DNA from: Mycolicibacterium parafortuitum | GTDB taxonomy: Bacteria > Actinomycetota > Actinomycetes > Mycobacteriales > Mycobacteriaceae | Direction: 5' to 3' | Length of the DNA: 64,000 bases | Assembly (NCBI RefSeq): GCF_002086815.1 | Contig: NZ_MVID01000028.1 | Span: forward strand, 1-64,000 | In this document: positions 24,447 through 41,929 of the stretch, in pieces | Position numbering within the stretch: position 1 is the stretch's first letter | Layout: every line of letters starts with the position of its first letter | The notes under the pieces: model-generated | The model's input: the letters and a program-made list of their open reading frames with translations, nothing else | Told to the model about the DNA's origin: nothing | Databases searched by the model: none | Translations under genes and position numbers: made by a program

Positions 24447-26723
24447 CTAATCGTCGGTCGAGCCGCCGCTGCCGCCGGCACCGCCGGCACCACCGCCGCC
24501 GCCGGACCCGCCGGACCCACCGGACCCGCCGGACCCGCCGCTCGAGCCTGAAGCGCCACCGCCTGAGGCACCTGCCGAACCGGCCCCGCCGGACTTGCCG
24601 GAGCTACCGGCGCTTCCGGTCTTGCCTCCGGCACCGGACGCACCGGTCGCGCCGGTCGCGCCCGCCTTACCGTCGGCGCCGGTCGCACCGACCGCGCCCG
24701 TGGCGCCCACGGTGGTCCCTGCCTTACCGGTCGCACCGGTAATGCCCTGAGCTCCGGTTGCACCCTTGGCGCCTGTCGCACCCTTGGCGCCGCTTGCACC
24801 CGCAGCACCGCTGGCGCCTGTCGCACCCGCCTTACCGTCGGTGCCGGAGCCTCCGACCGAACCGAGGATGCCGCCGCTGCCAGCGGATCCGGCCTTGCCG
24901 CCGGCGCCGCCTGCACCACCGGCGCTACCACCGGGGCCGCCCTTGCCGCCTTCGCCGCCTTCGCCGCCTGCGCCGCCGTCACCGCCGAGGCCACCGGGGC
25001 CGCCGTCACCACCGGGGCCGGGATCGCCGCCCTCGCCGCCGACACCGCCGGTGCCACCTGCGCCGCCCGGGCCACCTTCGCCACCGGGTCCACCGGTGCC
25101 ACCCGCACCTGCAGCGCCACCCGTGCCGCCCGTGCCGCCCGTGCCGCCCGTGCCGCCCGTGCCGCCCGTGCCGCCCTGGCCGCCTGGGCCCTGCGCGCCA
25201 ACACCGAGGTCGCCGACGCCACCCGGGCCGCCAACGCCACCGGTACCACCCGTGCCACCCGTGCCGCCAACGCCACCGGCGCCGCCGGTGCCGCCCGTGC
25301 CACCCGTGCCACCCGTGCCACCCGTGCCACCGGTACCGCCGGCGCCACCCGTGCCACCCGTGCCACCCGTGCCACCCGTGCCGCCCGTGCCACCGACGCC
25401 ACCGGTACCGCCGGTGGCGCCGTTTCCGCCCGTGCCGCCCGTGCCGCCCGTGCCACCCGTGCCACCCGTGCCACCCGTGCCACCCGTGCCACCAGCGCCG
25501 CCGTTACCGCCGTTGCCGCCGTTGCCGGCATTACCGCCCCTACCGAACAGGCCGCCGCTGCCACCGTTTCCACCGTTGCCGGCATTGCCGCCGGTGCCGC
25601 CGGTGCCGCCGATGCTCGTCGAGTCGCCACCCTTGCCGCCGGTGGTACCCGGAGTGCCGGTGCCGCCCTGGCCACCGGACAGACCCGTGAGGCCCTTCAG
25701 ACCTGTAAGGCCTTTGAGCCCGGTATTGCCGGTCGCGCCATCACCGCCCTGACCTCCGGCGGTGCCGGCCCCACCGCTGGCGCCCGCGCCGCCGGTGGCA
25801 CCAGTGCCGCCGACTTCACCGGCCCCACCGGCTTCACCGGCTCCACCGACACCACCGATGCCGCCGATACCGCCGGTACCACCCACGCCGGTGCCGCCCG
25901 CGGCCCCTGGCTGACCCGTCTGGCCGACTTCGCCTTCTGCGCCTGCCTTGCCGGCTGCGCCTGTGGCCCCTGCGTCGCCGGCCTTGCCCGCTTCGCCGGC
26001 CTTACCGGCGTCGCCGGCCTTGCCTGTTTCGCCCACGGTGCCCGGATCAGCCGCATCCGGGTAGTCCGGCAGGTCCGGGAGTCCGGTCTGAGGCCCAACC
26101 TTGCCGAAGGCGTTCGCGCCCTGATCGCCGATTCCGCCGGCGCCGCCGATCGACCCTGCCTGACCCGGGGTACCGATGGCGCCGATCGCGCCGGTGGCGC
26201 CGTTGCCACCGTTACCGCCGTTGCCGCCACGACCGAACAGGGCGAACGTGCCGGCGTTACCACCGTGGCCGCCGTCCGCACCGAGCCCGCCGTTACCACC
26301 GTTGCCGCCGTTGCCGCTGAAGAGGCCGCCGTTGCCGCCGCTACCACCGGCGACACCAGCGACCGTGCTGTTCCAGCCGTTGCCGCCGTTGCCGAACAGG
26401 ATGCCGCCGGCCTGGCCGTTCGGGTTGTCGGCGGTGCCGTCGGCGCCGTTGCAGATCAGGCCGCAGGCGCGGCTGTAGTCGACCGCGTTGGCCAGTGCGT
26501 TGGTGGTCGGGGTCGCCCCGCCACCGAGGTTGAGCAGGTACCAGGGATCGGCCGAGTCCGTCGACGTCAACTGAATGGCGGCGGTCACGGGACCCGGGCC
26601 CCCTGGAGGCGCCAGGAACATCATCCCGGCGGCCAACATGCCCGCACCGGCGAGGCCGGTGGTGATTACTGGGCGGACCACACTCTTGGTACCGCCAGAC
26701 TTTTGCTTACGTCGATTGGACAA
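24447..26723 (-). CDS. PGRS-like/collagen-like glycine-rich surface protein without a PE domain
   Basis: About 758 residues. A basic N-terminus (MSNRRKQKSGGTK) and one hydrophobic helix (about residues 17-37) act as signal or anchor. A short unique region leads to CGLICNGADGTADNPNGQ and GGILFGNGGNGWN, which closely resemble the GRPLIGNGADG opening of mycobacterial PGRS domains. The rest is repetitive: GGNGG blocks, a collagen-like GxxGxx stretch rich in GKAGDAGKAGEAG, long GGTGGTGG arrays, then GATGADGKAG repeats and an end in GGSTDD. There is no PE domain. I use the TTG at 26723 because AGGGGG lies nine bases upstream; a TTG at 26732 is possible. Probably cell-surface; function unknown. Confidence 0.8.
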   Translation of the reverse strand: MSNRRKQKSGGTKSVVRPVITTGLAGAGMLAAGMMFLAPPGGPGPVTAAIQLTSTDSADPWYLLNLGGGATPTTNALANAVDYSRACGLICNGADGTADNPNGQAGGILFGNGGNGWNSTVAGVAGGSGGNGGLFSGNGGNGGNGGLGADGGHGGNAGTFALFGRGGNGGNGGNGATGAIGAIGTPGQAGSIGGAGGIGDQGANAFGKVGPQTGLPDLPDYPDAADPGTVGETGKAGDAGKAGEAGKAGDAGATGAAGKAGAEGEVGQTGQPGAAGGTGVGGTGGIGGIGGVGGAGEAGGAGEVGGTGATGGAGASGGAGTAGGQGGDGATGNTGLKGLTGLKGLTGLSGGQGGTGTPGTTGGKGGDSTSIGGTGGTGGNAGNGGNGGSGGLFGRGGNAGNGGNGGNGGAGGTGGTGGTGGTGGTGGTGGTGGNGATGGTGGVGGTGGTGGTGGTGGTGGAGGTGGTGGTGGTGGTGGTGGAGGVGGTGGTGGTGGVGGPGGVGDLGVGAQGPGGQGGTGGTGGTGGTGGTGGTGGAAGAGGTGGPGGEGGPGGAGGTGGVGGEGGDPGPGGDGGPGGLGGDGGAGGEGGEGGKGGPGGSAGGAGGAGGKAGSAGSGGILGSVGGSGTDGKAGATGASGAAGASGAKGATGAKGATGAQGITGATGKAGTTVGATGAVGATGADGKAGATGATGASGAGGKTGSAGSSGKSGGAGSAGASGGGASGSSGGSGGSGGSGGSGGGGGAGGAGGSGGSTDD
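25120..25500. repeat. Tandem 9-bp repeats within the PGRS-like gene
   Basis: Blocks of a 9-bp unit (cccgtgccg or cccgtgcca on the plus strand) recur head to tail at about 25122-25178, 25298-25340, 25358-25395 and 25430-25498. They encode Gly-Thr-Gly units. The period is a multiple of three, so gain or loss of units keeps the frame. Such arrays are expected to vary in length between strains and to be hard to assemble. Confidence 0.85.
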
Positions 26724-27393
26724 GGCGAACAACCCCCTACTGAGAAACCCGATCGGTGCCTGCAGGAGCGCAGACGCTGGGAAATTAGCATTGGGAAATG
26801 CCTGCTAGAAGGTTTTCAGACCGGTCAATCCGGGAGCTTTTGCATAGGCAAAAAGATTGCCTCCGCCAGTTTGTGCATATGCAAATATTTTCTCCTGCGT
26901 AAGTTTGCTAGGTCGCCTCTGCATCCGTAGAGAACGGGCAGGTCACAAGCTATGGACAACCGGAGGGCGGCGTGCATTGTCTGGACAACCCCCACTCCCG
27001 GACGCCCCCGTTTGACAGAGTGTCAAGAAGTTCCGGATGGGCAAATTCGTTTGGCGTTGCGAACCGGCGCTGAGCCGCCCTTCTCGCACACGTTCCTTCG
27101 GATGCCCGGCCGTGACCGCAGGCGCGCCCCGTTTCCGCCGAAATCCCCCGTGCGACAACGCTGTCCATAATCCGAAACGACGTCAGCCGTTTGGATGACG
27201 ATAGCGAACAGCAAACGCAGGAATACTTCATGCAAGGTTGCCTACCGGCCGTGAGTCACCCTGGAACGTCCAGGAAACGAACCGTGGTGAAGCATGATTC
27301 CGCGCGCTTTCTGCGCGGCGCGATAGATTCGTCGCGCACCGCCACCGTTCTGCATCACCGCATGAAGGCGAATCCCACAATGAGCACCACACA
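26724..27393. promoter_or_regulatory. Long AT-richer divergent promoter region
   Basis: This is 670 bp between the PGRS-like gene (minus) and the FkbM gene (plus). GC content drops near 26830-26900. That part contains tttgcata (26839-26846) mirrored by tatgcaaa (26878-26885), and inside it ggcaa/ttgcc (26847-26851, 26857-26861). A separate dyad ttgaca-gag-tgtcaa lies at 27012-27026, and ccgcgc/gcgcgg at 27300-27318. I find no convincing gene here. The dyads suggest regulated divergent promoters. Confidence 0.45.
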
Positions 27394-28236
27394 ATGAGCA
27401 CTGCGTTCCGCGATCTCTTGTCACCCGAGCGGCTCACCGACGTGGTCGACATCGGCGCCAACCCGATCGACGGTCAGCCCCCGTACCTGCCGATGTTGAC
27501 CGCCGGACTGTGCCGGGTGACCGGCTTCGAACCCCAACCGGACGCGCTGCGAGTCCTCCAGGACAAGAAGGGTCCCTACGAGCGCTATCTCCCGCACGCG
27601 GTCGGTGACGGAGACCAACACACGCTCAACATCTGCCGCGGCTCAGGGATGACCAGCCTGTTCGAACCCGACCCGGCCACCCTTGCGCTGTTCGACGTGC
27701 TCCAGCCCTACGCCGAGGTGCTCGACCGGGTGCCGCTGGACACCCGCCGTCTCGACGACATCGACGAGATCGAGCACCTGGACTACCTCAAGATCGACAT
27801 CCAGGGCGGCGAGCTCGCGGTGTTCAGCAGCGGCAGCGGCAAGCTCGCCGAGGCCGTCACGATCCAGACCGAGGTCTCCTTCGTGCCGCTGTACAAGGAC
27901 CAACCGACGATGGGTGACATCGACGTCGAACTGCGCCGCCAGGGCTTCATCCCGCACTGCTTCGCCGCCATCAAACGGTGGCCCATCGCGCCGTATGTCG
28001 TCAACGACGATCCCCGGTGGGCGCTCAACCAGCTCCTGGAGGCCGACATCGTCTATGTACGAGACTTCTCCAGGCCGGACTCGTTGAGCGATGAGCAGCT
28101 CAAGCATCTCGCGCTCATCGCCCACCACTGCTATGGCTCGTTCGATCTGGCGACGCGGTGCGTACTGCTGCTCGAAGAGCGCGGAGCCCTGGAACCCGGT
28201 GCCCGGCAACGGTTTTCACAGATCCTGGCCGGCTGA
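27394..28236 (+). CDS. FkbM-family methyltransferase
   Basis: A 280-residue SAM-dependent methyltransferase of the FkbM family, typically O-methylating sugars or polyketides. Motif I is VVDIGANPIDGQPPY near residue 17, the acidic residue is in VTGFEPQPDAL, and the FkbM signature LDYLKIDIQGGELAVF is near residue 130. The ATG at 27394 overlaps the stop of a tiny upstream frame (MSTTQ, 27380-27397) that has the better ribosome site, so translation may be coupled to it. With the nearby glycosyltransferase operon it suggests methylated glycan synthesis. Convergent with the endonuclease gene. Confidence 0.85.
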   Translation: MSTAFRDLLSPERLTDVVDIGANPIDGQPPYLPMLTAGLCRVTGFEPQPDALRVLQDKKGPYERYLPHAVGDGDQHTLNICRGSGMTSLFEPDPATLALFDVLQPYAEVLDRVPLDTRRLDDIDEIEHLDYLKIDIQGGELAVFSSGSGKLAEAVTIQTEVSFVPLYKDQPTMGDIDVELRRQGFIPHCFAAIKRWPIAPYVVNDDPRWALNQLLEADIVYVRDFSRPDSLSDEQLKHLALIAHHCYGSFDLATRCVLLLEERGALEPGARQRFSQILAG

Positions 28237-28237
28237 C

Positions 28238-28993
28238 TCAGCGGCCGAGATGTTCGCGCAGGAACGCGATGTCGTCCTTGCGCCCCTCGTCGGACGTCTC
28301 GCAGATGACCGGTGCGCCGGCGGCCTCGACCACGGCGACCAGCAGCTGCGGATCGATCTGTCCGGTGCCGAAATTGGCGTGCCGGTCCGCACCTGAGCCC
28401 GCCGCGTCCCGGGAGTCGTTGCAGTGCACCAGGTCGATGCGCCCGGTGATGCCCTTGATCCGTTCGACGGAGTCGATCAGCGCCTCCCCCGCGGCCCAGG
28501 CATGGCAGGTGTCCAGGCAGAAGCCGATGCCGGTGTCGCCGATGTGGTCCCACAACCGGGCGATCGTGTCGAAATGCCGGGCCATCGCATGGTCGCCGCC
28601 CGCGGTGTTCTCCAGGTAGACCGGGACATCGGTGTTCAAGCTGGCGAGAGCTTTCACCCAGCGTTCGAAGCCGGCGTCCATGTCGTTGTCGTCGGCGTGG
28701 CCGCCGTGCACGATGACCGCGGTGGCGCCGATCGCCGACGCGGCATCGCAGGTGTCCTGCAGGATCTTGCGGGACGGGATGCGCACCCGGTTGTTGGCCG
28801 ATGCGACGTTGATCAGATACGGCGCGTGCACGTAGATCGGCAGCGACGACGCTTTGAGTACCTCCGCGTCGTCGCGCGGCGGCGGCTTCTTCCAGCTCTG
28901 CGGATTGCCGAGGAAGAACTGCACCACGTCGGCGCCGTCTGCCTCCGCCGCGGCCAGGGGATCGTCGCCGTGGACATGCGAACCAATGAGCAC
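28238..28993 (-). CDS. nfo: Deoxyribonuclease IV (endonuclease IV)
   Basis: A 251-residue AP endonuclease that cleaves DNA 5' of abasic sites in base excision repair. The TIM-barrel zinc ligands are visible in order: GSHVHG, VHAPYLIN, VIVHGGHADDND, LENTAGGDH, GFCLDTCHAWAAG, DLVHCNDS and ICETSDEG. The start is a GTG at 28993. Orthologous to Rv0670 (end) of M. tuberculosis, which also lies beside rpoBC. Confidence 0.95.
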   Translation of the reverse strand: MLIGSHVHGDDPLAAAEADGADVVQFFLGNPQSWKKPPPRDDAEVLKASSLPIYVHAPYLINVASANNRVRIPSRKILQDTCDAASAIGATAVIVHGGHADDNDMDAGFERWVKALASLNTDVPVYLENTAGGDHAMARHFDTIARLWDHIGDTGIGFCLDTCHAWAAGEALIDSVERIKGITGRIDLVHCNDSRDAAGSGADRHANFGTGQIDPQLLVAVVEAAGAPVICETSDEGRKDDIAFLREHLGR

Positions 28994-29014
28994 GCCGTCG
29001 AGTCTAGGCGGGAC

Positions 29015-29920
29015 TCAGAGGGTCATCGACAGGGTGACCGTCGGCCGCGGCATGAAGCTGTCGAACAACGTCGTCGCGATCGCCGCGACATCATCGGACA
29101 GCGGGTACATATGCCGGTACTGCAGCACCTGCTTGCCGATCAGGCCGAGACGCTCAGTGAACGTCGGCATCCGGCCCGGGTCGAGCAGCGGGTTGTTGAA
29201 CGGCGCGCGGTCGCCGCGCTGGAACTCGAACGCGGCGCTGATCCGCGGTGCGGTACCCAGGCGGCTGCCCCGGCTCCCCCAGTGCAGGACCGCCTGGTTC
29301 CACGCGAGCAGGCTGCCCGCGGCGGCAGGCAGCGCACGGATGTCCTGCGGGTTGAGCACGACGTTGTTGCCGTCACCGTCCCAGCGACGCTCCATGAATC
29401 GCGGGTCATGGTGCGCCGGAAGCACATACATGCATCCGTTGAGCGGCGTCGCGTCGGTGAACGGAAGCCAGACGGTCAGCGTATGCGGGGAGTTGTCGGG
29501 CTCAAGCGTCGGCTGCACACGGTCGCGGTGCGGCCCCCAGCCGGCGGCGTTCTCGTTGGGCTGCACGTACCAGACCCAGAAGTCGGGCAGCGCCCGATAG
29601 TCCTCACCGAGCACCGTGGTCAGGAACGCCGCCAGACCCTGGAACGCCAGCCACAGCTCGTCGTAGACGAACGCGAACGGCAACGGGATCCCGCGCTGCG
29701 CCAGCGTCGTCACCGCCTGGCTGATCGGGGCGGTGCTGAGCTCGGAGAACGCATCCGGGACCTGGATGTAGCCCTCGCGCTTCAGGATCGACATCAGCGC
29801 GTCGGTGTCGCCGACGGCCGCGGGTCTCGCCGCGCCGCCGCCGTCGATCGTCATGTGCGAGCAGAGTCCGTGCCAGAACTCGCGCCGCTGCACCTCATCT
29901 GCGGAAAATGCGCTGAACAT
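29015..29920 (-). CDS. Phytanoyl-CoA dioxygenase (PhyH) family protein
   Basis: A putative Fe(II)/2-oxoglutarate oxygenase of about 301 residues. The metal triad is readable as HxD in GWGPHRDRVQP and the distal His in QAVLHWGSRGSR, where the Arg could bind 2-oxoglutarate. The strand VWLPFTDATPLNGCMYVLPAHHD is typical of the PhyH fold. I use the ATG at 29920; a TTG at 30028 would add 36 residues without domain character. A cgatac-g-gtatcg dyad at 29923-29935 abuts this start. Substrate unknown. Confidence 0.82.
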   Translation of the reverse strand: MFSAFSADEVQRREFWHGLCSHMTIDGGGAARPAAVGDTDALMSILKREGYIQVPDAFSELSTAPISQAVTTLAQRGIPLPFAFVYDELWLAFQGLAAFLTTVLGEDYRALPDFWVWYVQPNENAAGWGPHRDRVQPTLEPDNSPHTLTVWLPFTDATPLNGCMYVLPAHHDPRFMERRWDGDGNNVVLNPQDIRALPAAAGSLLAWNQAVLHWGSRGSRLGTAPRISAAFEFQRGDRAPFNNPLLDPGRMPTFTERLGLIGKQVLQYRHMYPLSDDVAAIATTLFDSFMPRPTVTLSMTL

Positions 29921-30052
29921 CCCGATACGGTATCGCAATCCATTTGCTGGGGGGGCGACCTTTGCAGCAGCGAGCAGGCACCTCCGCAGCGGTGCTCGCA
30001 GTTCAGCGTTACTTGCGAATGCAACCAACTCTAAGCCGAAACGTTTGCCAGC

Positions 30053-31015
30053 CTAACTCTGGGTGGTCAGCACGAACACCAGATACGACAGGTAGGCGCC
30101 GACCATGAAGGTGCCCTCGGCACGGCTCACCCGCCGCCCCGACAGGAAGATCGGGATGCACAGTGCCGCAACGGCGACCATGATCGGGATGTCGACCCGG
30201 ACCAGGCTGTCCGGCAGCGCGAGACCGTTCGCGGGCACCAGACAGGTGACGCCGAGGATCAGCACGATGTTGTAGATGCTGCTGCCGATCAGGTTCCCGA
30301 TCGCGATGTCACGGTCTCCCCGGATGGTGGACACCACCGTCGTCACCAACTCCGGCGCCGACGTCCCGATCGCGACCACGGTCAGCCCGATCAACGCGTC
30401 GCCGACCCCGAACCCGCGCGCCAGTCCCACCGCGCCGTCGACGAGCCACTCGGCCCCGATGACCACCACCGCGATCCCACCGACGGTCATCACGACGTGC
30501 AACCAGGTGCGCGACGGCTCGGGAGCGGAGAACTCATCGGCGAATTCCGCGGCGATCTGCCGTGATTCGCGTCGCGCCGTCCAGAGCACGCCGGCGGTAT
30601 AGACGACCGCACACGCGACCAGGATCGCTCCGTCCGTCCGGGACAGCACGCCGTCGACAGACAACAACCACATCAGCAGCGCCGCCAGCGCCATGAAGGG
30701 CAGCTCGAACCGGATCGTCCGCATCTGCAGAGCGAGCGGCACGAGCACCGCGCTCAGCCCGAGGATCAGCAGGATGTTGACGATGTTGGTGCCGGCGATG
30801 TTTCCGACCGCCAGAGCGCCGCTGCCCTCGGCCGCCGACACGACGCCGATCGCCAGTTCGGGCATGCTCGTGCCGATCGACACGAAGGTCAGCCCGATGA
30901 CGATCGGGCTGACCCCCAACCGCGCCGCGAGCTGGGAACCACCGCGGACCATCACCTCGGCACCGACGACCAGCGCTGCCAGTCCTGCCAGGAACCACAG
31001 CGCATTCGTCATCAT
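30053..31015 (-). CDS. Calcium/sodium antiporter (CaCA family, YrbG-like)
   Basis: A 320-residue membrane protein with about ten helices and the two inverted alpha-repeats of the cation/Ca2+ exchanger family: GTSMPEL with GNIAGTNIVN in the first half, and GTSAPEL with GNLIGSSIYN in the second. It would expel Ca2+ (or take up Na+/H+) across the plasma membrane. The start is one of two adjacent ATGs (31015, 31012). It is separated from rpoC by a strong terminator. Confidence 0.93.
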   Translation of the reverse strand: MMTNALWFLAGLAALVVGAEVMVRGGSQLAARLGVSPIVIGLTFVSIGTSMPELAIGVVSAAEGSGALAVGNIAGTNIVNILLILGLSAVLVPLALQMRTIRFELPFMALAALLMWLLSVDGVLSRTDGAILVACAVVYTAGVLWTARRESRQIAAEFADEFSAPEPSRTWLHVVMTVGGIAVVVIGAEWLVDGAVGLARGFGVGDALIGLTVVAIGTSAPELVTTVVSTIRGDRDIAIGNLIGSSIYNIVLILGVTCLVPANGLALPDSLVRVDIPIMVAVAALCIPIFLSGRRVSRAEGTFMVGAYLSYLVFVLTTQS

Positions 31016-31035
31016 CGAGGTCAGACTACGAAAAA

Positions 31036-31061
31036 GCCCCCGGGACCGAAGTCCCAGGGGC
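31036..31061 (-). terminator. Rho-independent terminator of rpoB-rpoC
   Basis: An 11-bp stem with one mismatch (31036-31046 with 31051-31061) encloses the loop cgaa. In the minus direction it is followed by TTTTTCG. It begins 14 bp after the rpoC stop. Confidence 0.9.
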
Positions 31062-31075
31062 AGTTTCGTTTCGAC

Positions 31076-35026
<3,951 letters not shown>

Positions 35027-35065
35027 GTAACTCCCTTTCCCCTTGCGGGTGTTGAAACTTAACTA

Positions 35066-38569
<3,504 letters not shown>

Positions 38570-38750
38570 CTCACGCGACTCTGCCGGAAGCCATTCGGGA
38601 TCCGCTTCGTCGCTTATCTGCGTCGGTTCGGCTGGCTTTGGCCAGCCACCCGGACGCACGGCACACGACTAGATCGCTGAGCAGGACTCAGAGACGATCA
38701 GGCGGTTGATGCGGATGAGGATGGGCAGGGCGCAGCCAGCGCAACGTCCA

Positions 38751-38779
38751 ACGATAGCGCAAGACGGCGCATTCCTCAA
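38751..38779 (-). promoter_or_regulatory. Predicted rpoB promoter
   Basis: On the minus strand a -35 TTGAGG (38774-38779) is separated by 17 bases from a -10 TATCGT (38751-38756), a good fit to the mycobacterial SigA promoter. Transcription would start near 38744, leaving about 175 nt of leader before the rpoB GTG. Confidence 0.6.
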
Positions 38780-38843
38780 CCTTGGAGGCAGCCCTGTGTG
38801 CCAGGGAACCGTGGGCGCTGGCTGGCGTCCGCTTTCATCACTG

Positions 38844-40550
<1,707 letters not shown>

Positions 40551-40630
40551 AGACCCTTTCGCCGAAACCTGGCAAACGGTATCTCAGCAGCGGAGCACCC
40601 GGGACCGATCGCCGGAATCGACCCTAAAGA

Positions 40631-40688
40631 CGACTGTGGGGCCTATGCACGCGAATCCGGTGAATCACGTACATAGGCCCCACAGTCG
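40631..40688. terminator. Long hairpin downstream of mceG
   Basis: A perfect 17-bp inverted repeat (40631-40647 with 40672-40688) encloses a 24-base loop, 13 bases after the mceG stop. It has no clear T-run, so it may be an intrinsic terminator of the GC-rich type. Its arm cgactgtggggcc recurs in the hairpin at 41859. Confidence 0.65.
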
Positions 40689-40701
40689 AAGTCGAGCTAA
40701 C

Positions 40702-41748
40702 TCAGCGCTCCTCGCTGACCGGAATGCGGCCGGTCGGCGTCTCGTCGTCGTGGCGCACCGAGCGGTTGCTGGTCCCATCGAGGTCAGCGCGGATCGCTTC
40801 CTGCGCGGCCGGCGGCAGCGTGTGCATGATCTCGCGCACGCGGGCCTGACGGCGGGCGACGGCCTTGCGCTCGGGCATCCCGGGCGTGGCCGCGACCTGC
40901 GGCGGCACACCCTCGATCTCCTCGGTGCCGCCGTCGTGGTGGCCGGCGTCGACCATGGCCTGTTCCTCGGCCATCGTCGACTCGTCCTTCTCCTCGGACA
41001 TACCGATCGGGCCGATGCGGCGGCCGTTGAGGAACTGCTTGACGACCGGCTCGTCGGAGGTCAGCAGCACCTCACGGGGGCCGAACATGACCAGGTGCTT
41101 GCGGAACAGCATGCCCATGTTGTCGGGCACGGTGCGGGCGATGTTGATGTTGTGCGTGACGATCAGGATCGTGCAGTCGATCTGCGCGTTGATGTCGATC
41201 AGCAGCTGTGACAGGTAGGCGGTACGGACCGGGTCCAGACCGGAGTCGGGCTCGTCGCAGAGGATGATCTGCGGATCGAGCACCAGCGAGCGGGCCAGAC
41301 CGGCGCGCTTGCGCATACCGCCGGAGATCTCGCCGGGGAACTTCGTCTCGTCTCCACCCAGACCGACCAGGTCGAGCTTCTCCATGACGATCTTGCGGAT
41401 CTCGGATTCCTTCTTCTTCGTGTGCTCACGAAGCGGGAACGCCGTGTTGTCGTAGAGGTTCATCGAGCCGAACAGCGCGCCGTCCTGGAACATGACGCCG
41501 AACAGCGTGCGGATCTCGTAGAGCTCCTTGGCCGAGCACTCGATGATGTTGGTGCCGTCGACGATGATCTTGCCGCGCTCGGGGCGCAGCAGACCGATCA
41601 GCGACTTCAGGAACACGGACTTGCCGGTACCGGACGGCCCCAGCAGAACGCTCACCTCACCTGCAGGAAGATCGAAGGTGACGTCCTCCCAGATTCGCTG
41701 GGACCCGAAGGACTTGGTCAGTCCCTCAACTTGAATACCGATGCCCAC
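40702..41748 (-). CDS. mceG: Mce transporter ATPase MceG (Mkl)
   Basis: A 348-residue ABC ATPase that powers the multi-component Mce lipid and steroid importers, which are encoded elsewhere. Walker A GPSGTGKS is near residue 38. The Q-loop is in VMFQDGALF, the signature is SGGMRKRAGLARSL, Walker B is IILCDEPDSGLD, and the switch His is in VTHNINIA. The C-terminal tail of about 90 residues, rich in Glu and Met, is typical of MceG and absent from ordinary importers. GTG start at 41748 with GGAAGG. Confidence 0.95.
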   Translation of the reverse strand: MGIGIQVEGLTKSFGSQRIWEDVTFDLPAGEVSVLLGPSGTGKSVFLKSLIGLLRPERGKIIVDGTNIIECSAKELYEIRTLFGVMFQDGALFGSMNLYDNTAFPLREHTKKKESEIRKIVMEKLDLVGLGGDETKFPGEISGGMRKRAGLARSLVLDPQIILCDEPDSGLDPVRTAYLSQLLIDINAQIDCTILIVTHNINIARTVPDNMGMLFRKHLVMFGPREVLLTSDEPVVKQFLNGRRIGPIGMSEEKDESTMAEEQAMVDAGHHDGGTEEIEGVPPQVAATPGMPERKAVARRQARVREIMHTLPPAAQEAIRADLDGTSNRSVRHDDETPTGRIPVSEER

Positions 41749-41858
41749 GCGATTCCTTCCGCTGGTGCCGAACAGTCATCACCACACGCATCCCGCCTGT
41801 GGCTTGAGTCACTGTAACCTACTCCCCTTCGGCCCCACACTCGGTCCGCCGGAAACGA

Positions 41859-41895
41859 CTGTGGGGCCGGTCTGTTTGCCAGACCAGCCCCACAG
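41859..41895 (-). terminator. Rho-independent terminator of rplJ-rplL
   Basis: A 16-bp stem with one mismatch (41859-41874 with 41880-41895) encloses the loop tttgc, 34 bases after the rplL stop. It is followed on the minus strand by TCGTTTCC. It shares the arm cgactgtggggcc with the hairpin behind mceG. Confidence 0.8.
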
Positions 41896-41929
41896 CTGAC
41901 GTGCCGGTTGGTACCGGCGTCGATACGTC

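Noticed and set aside
25120..25500. CRISPR-like array
   Set aside because: The repeats are 9-bp coding units without unique spacers, inside a gene.
24766..25752. Plus-strand Pro-rich (PPVPP) open frame opposite the PGRS-like gene
   Set aside because: It is the mirror of the Gly repeats; the minus strand has a start, anchor, PGRS opening motif and terminator.
27191..27397. Possible 68-residue plus-strand protein before FkbM
   Set aside because: No ribosome site at its start and no coding character; only its last five codons may matter as a leader.
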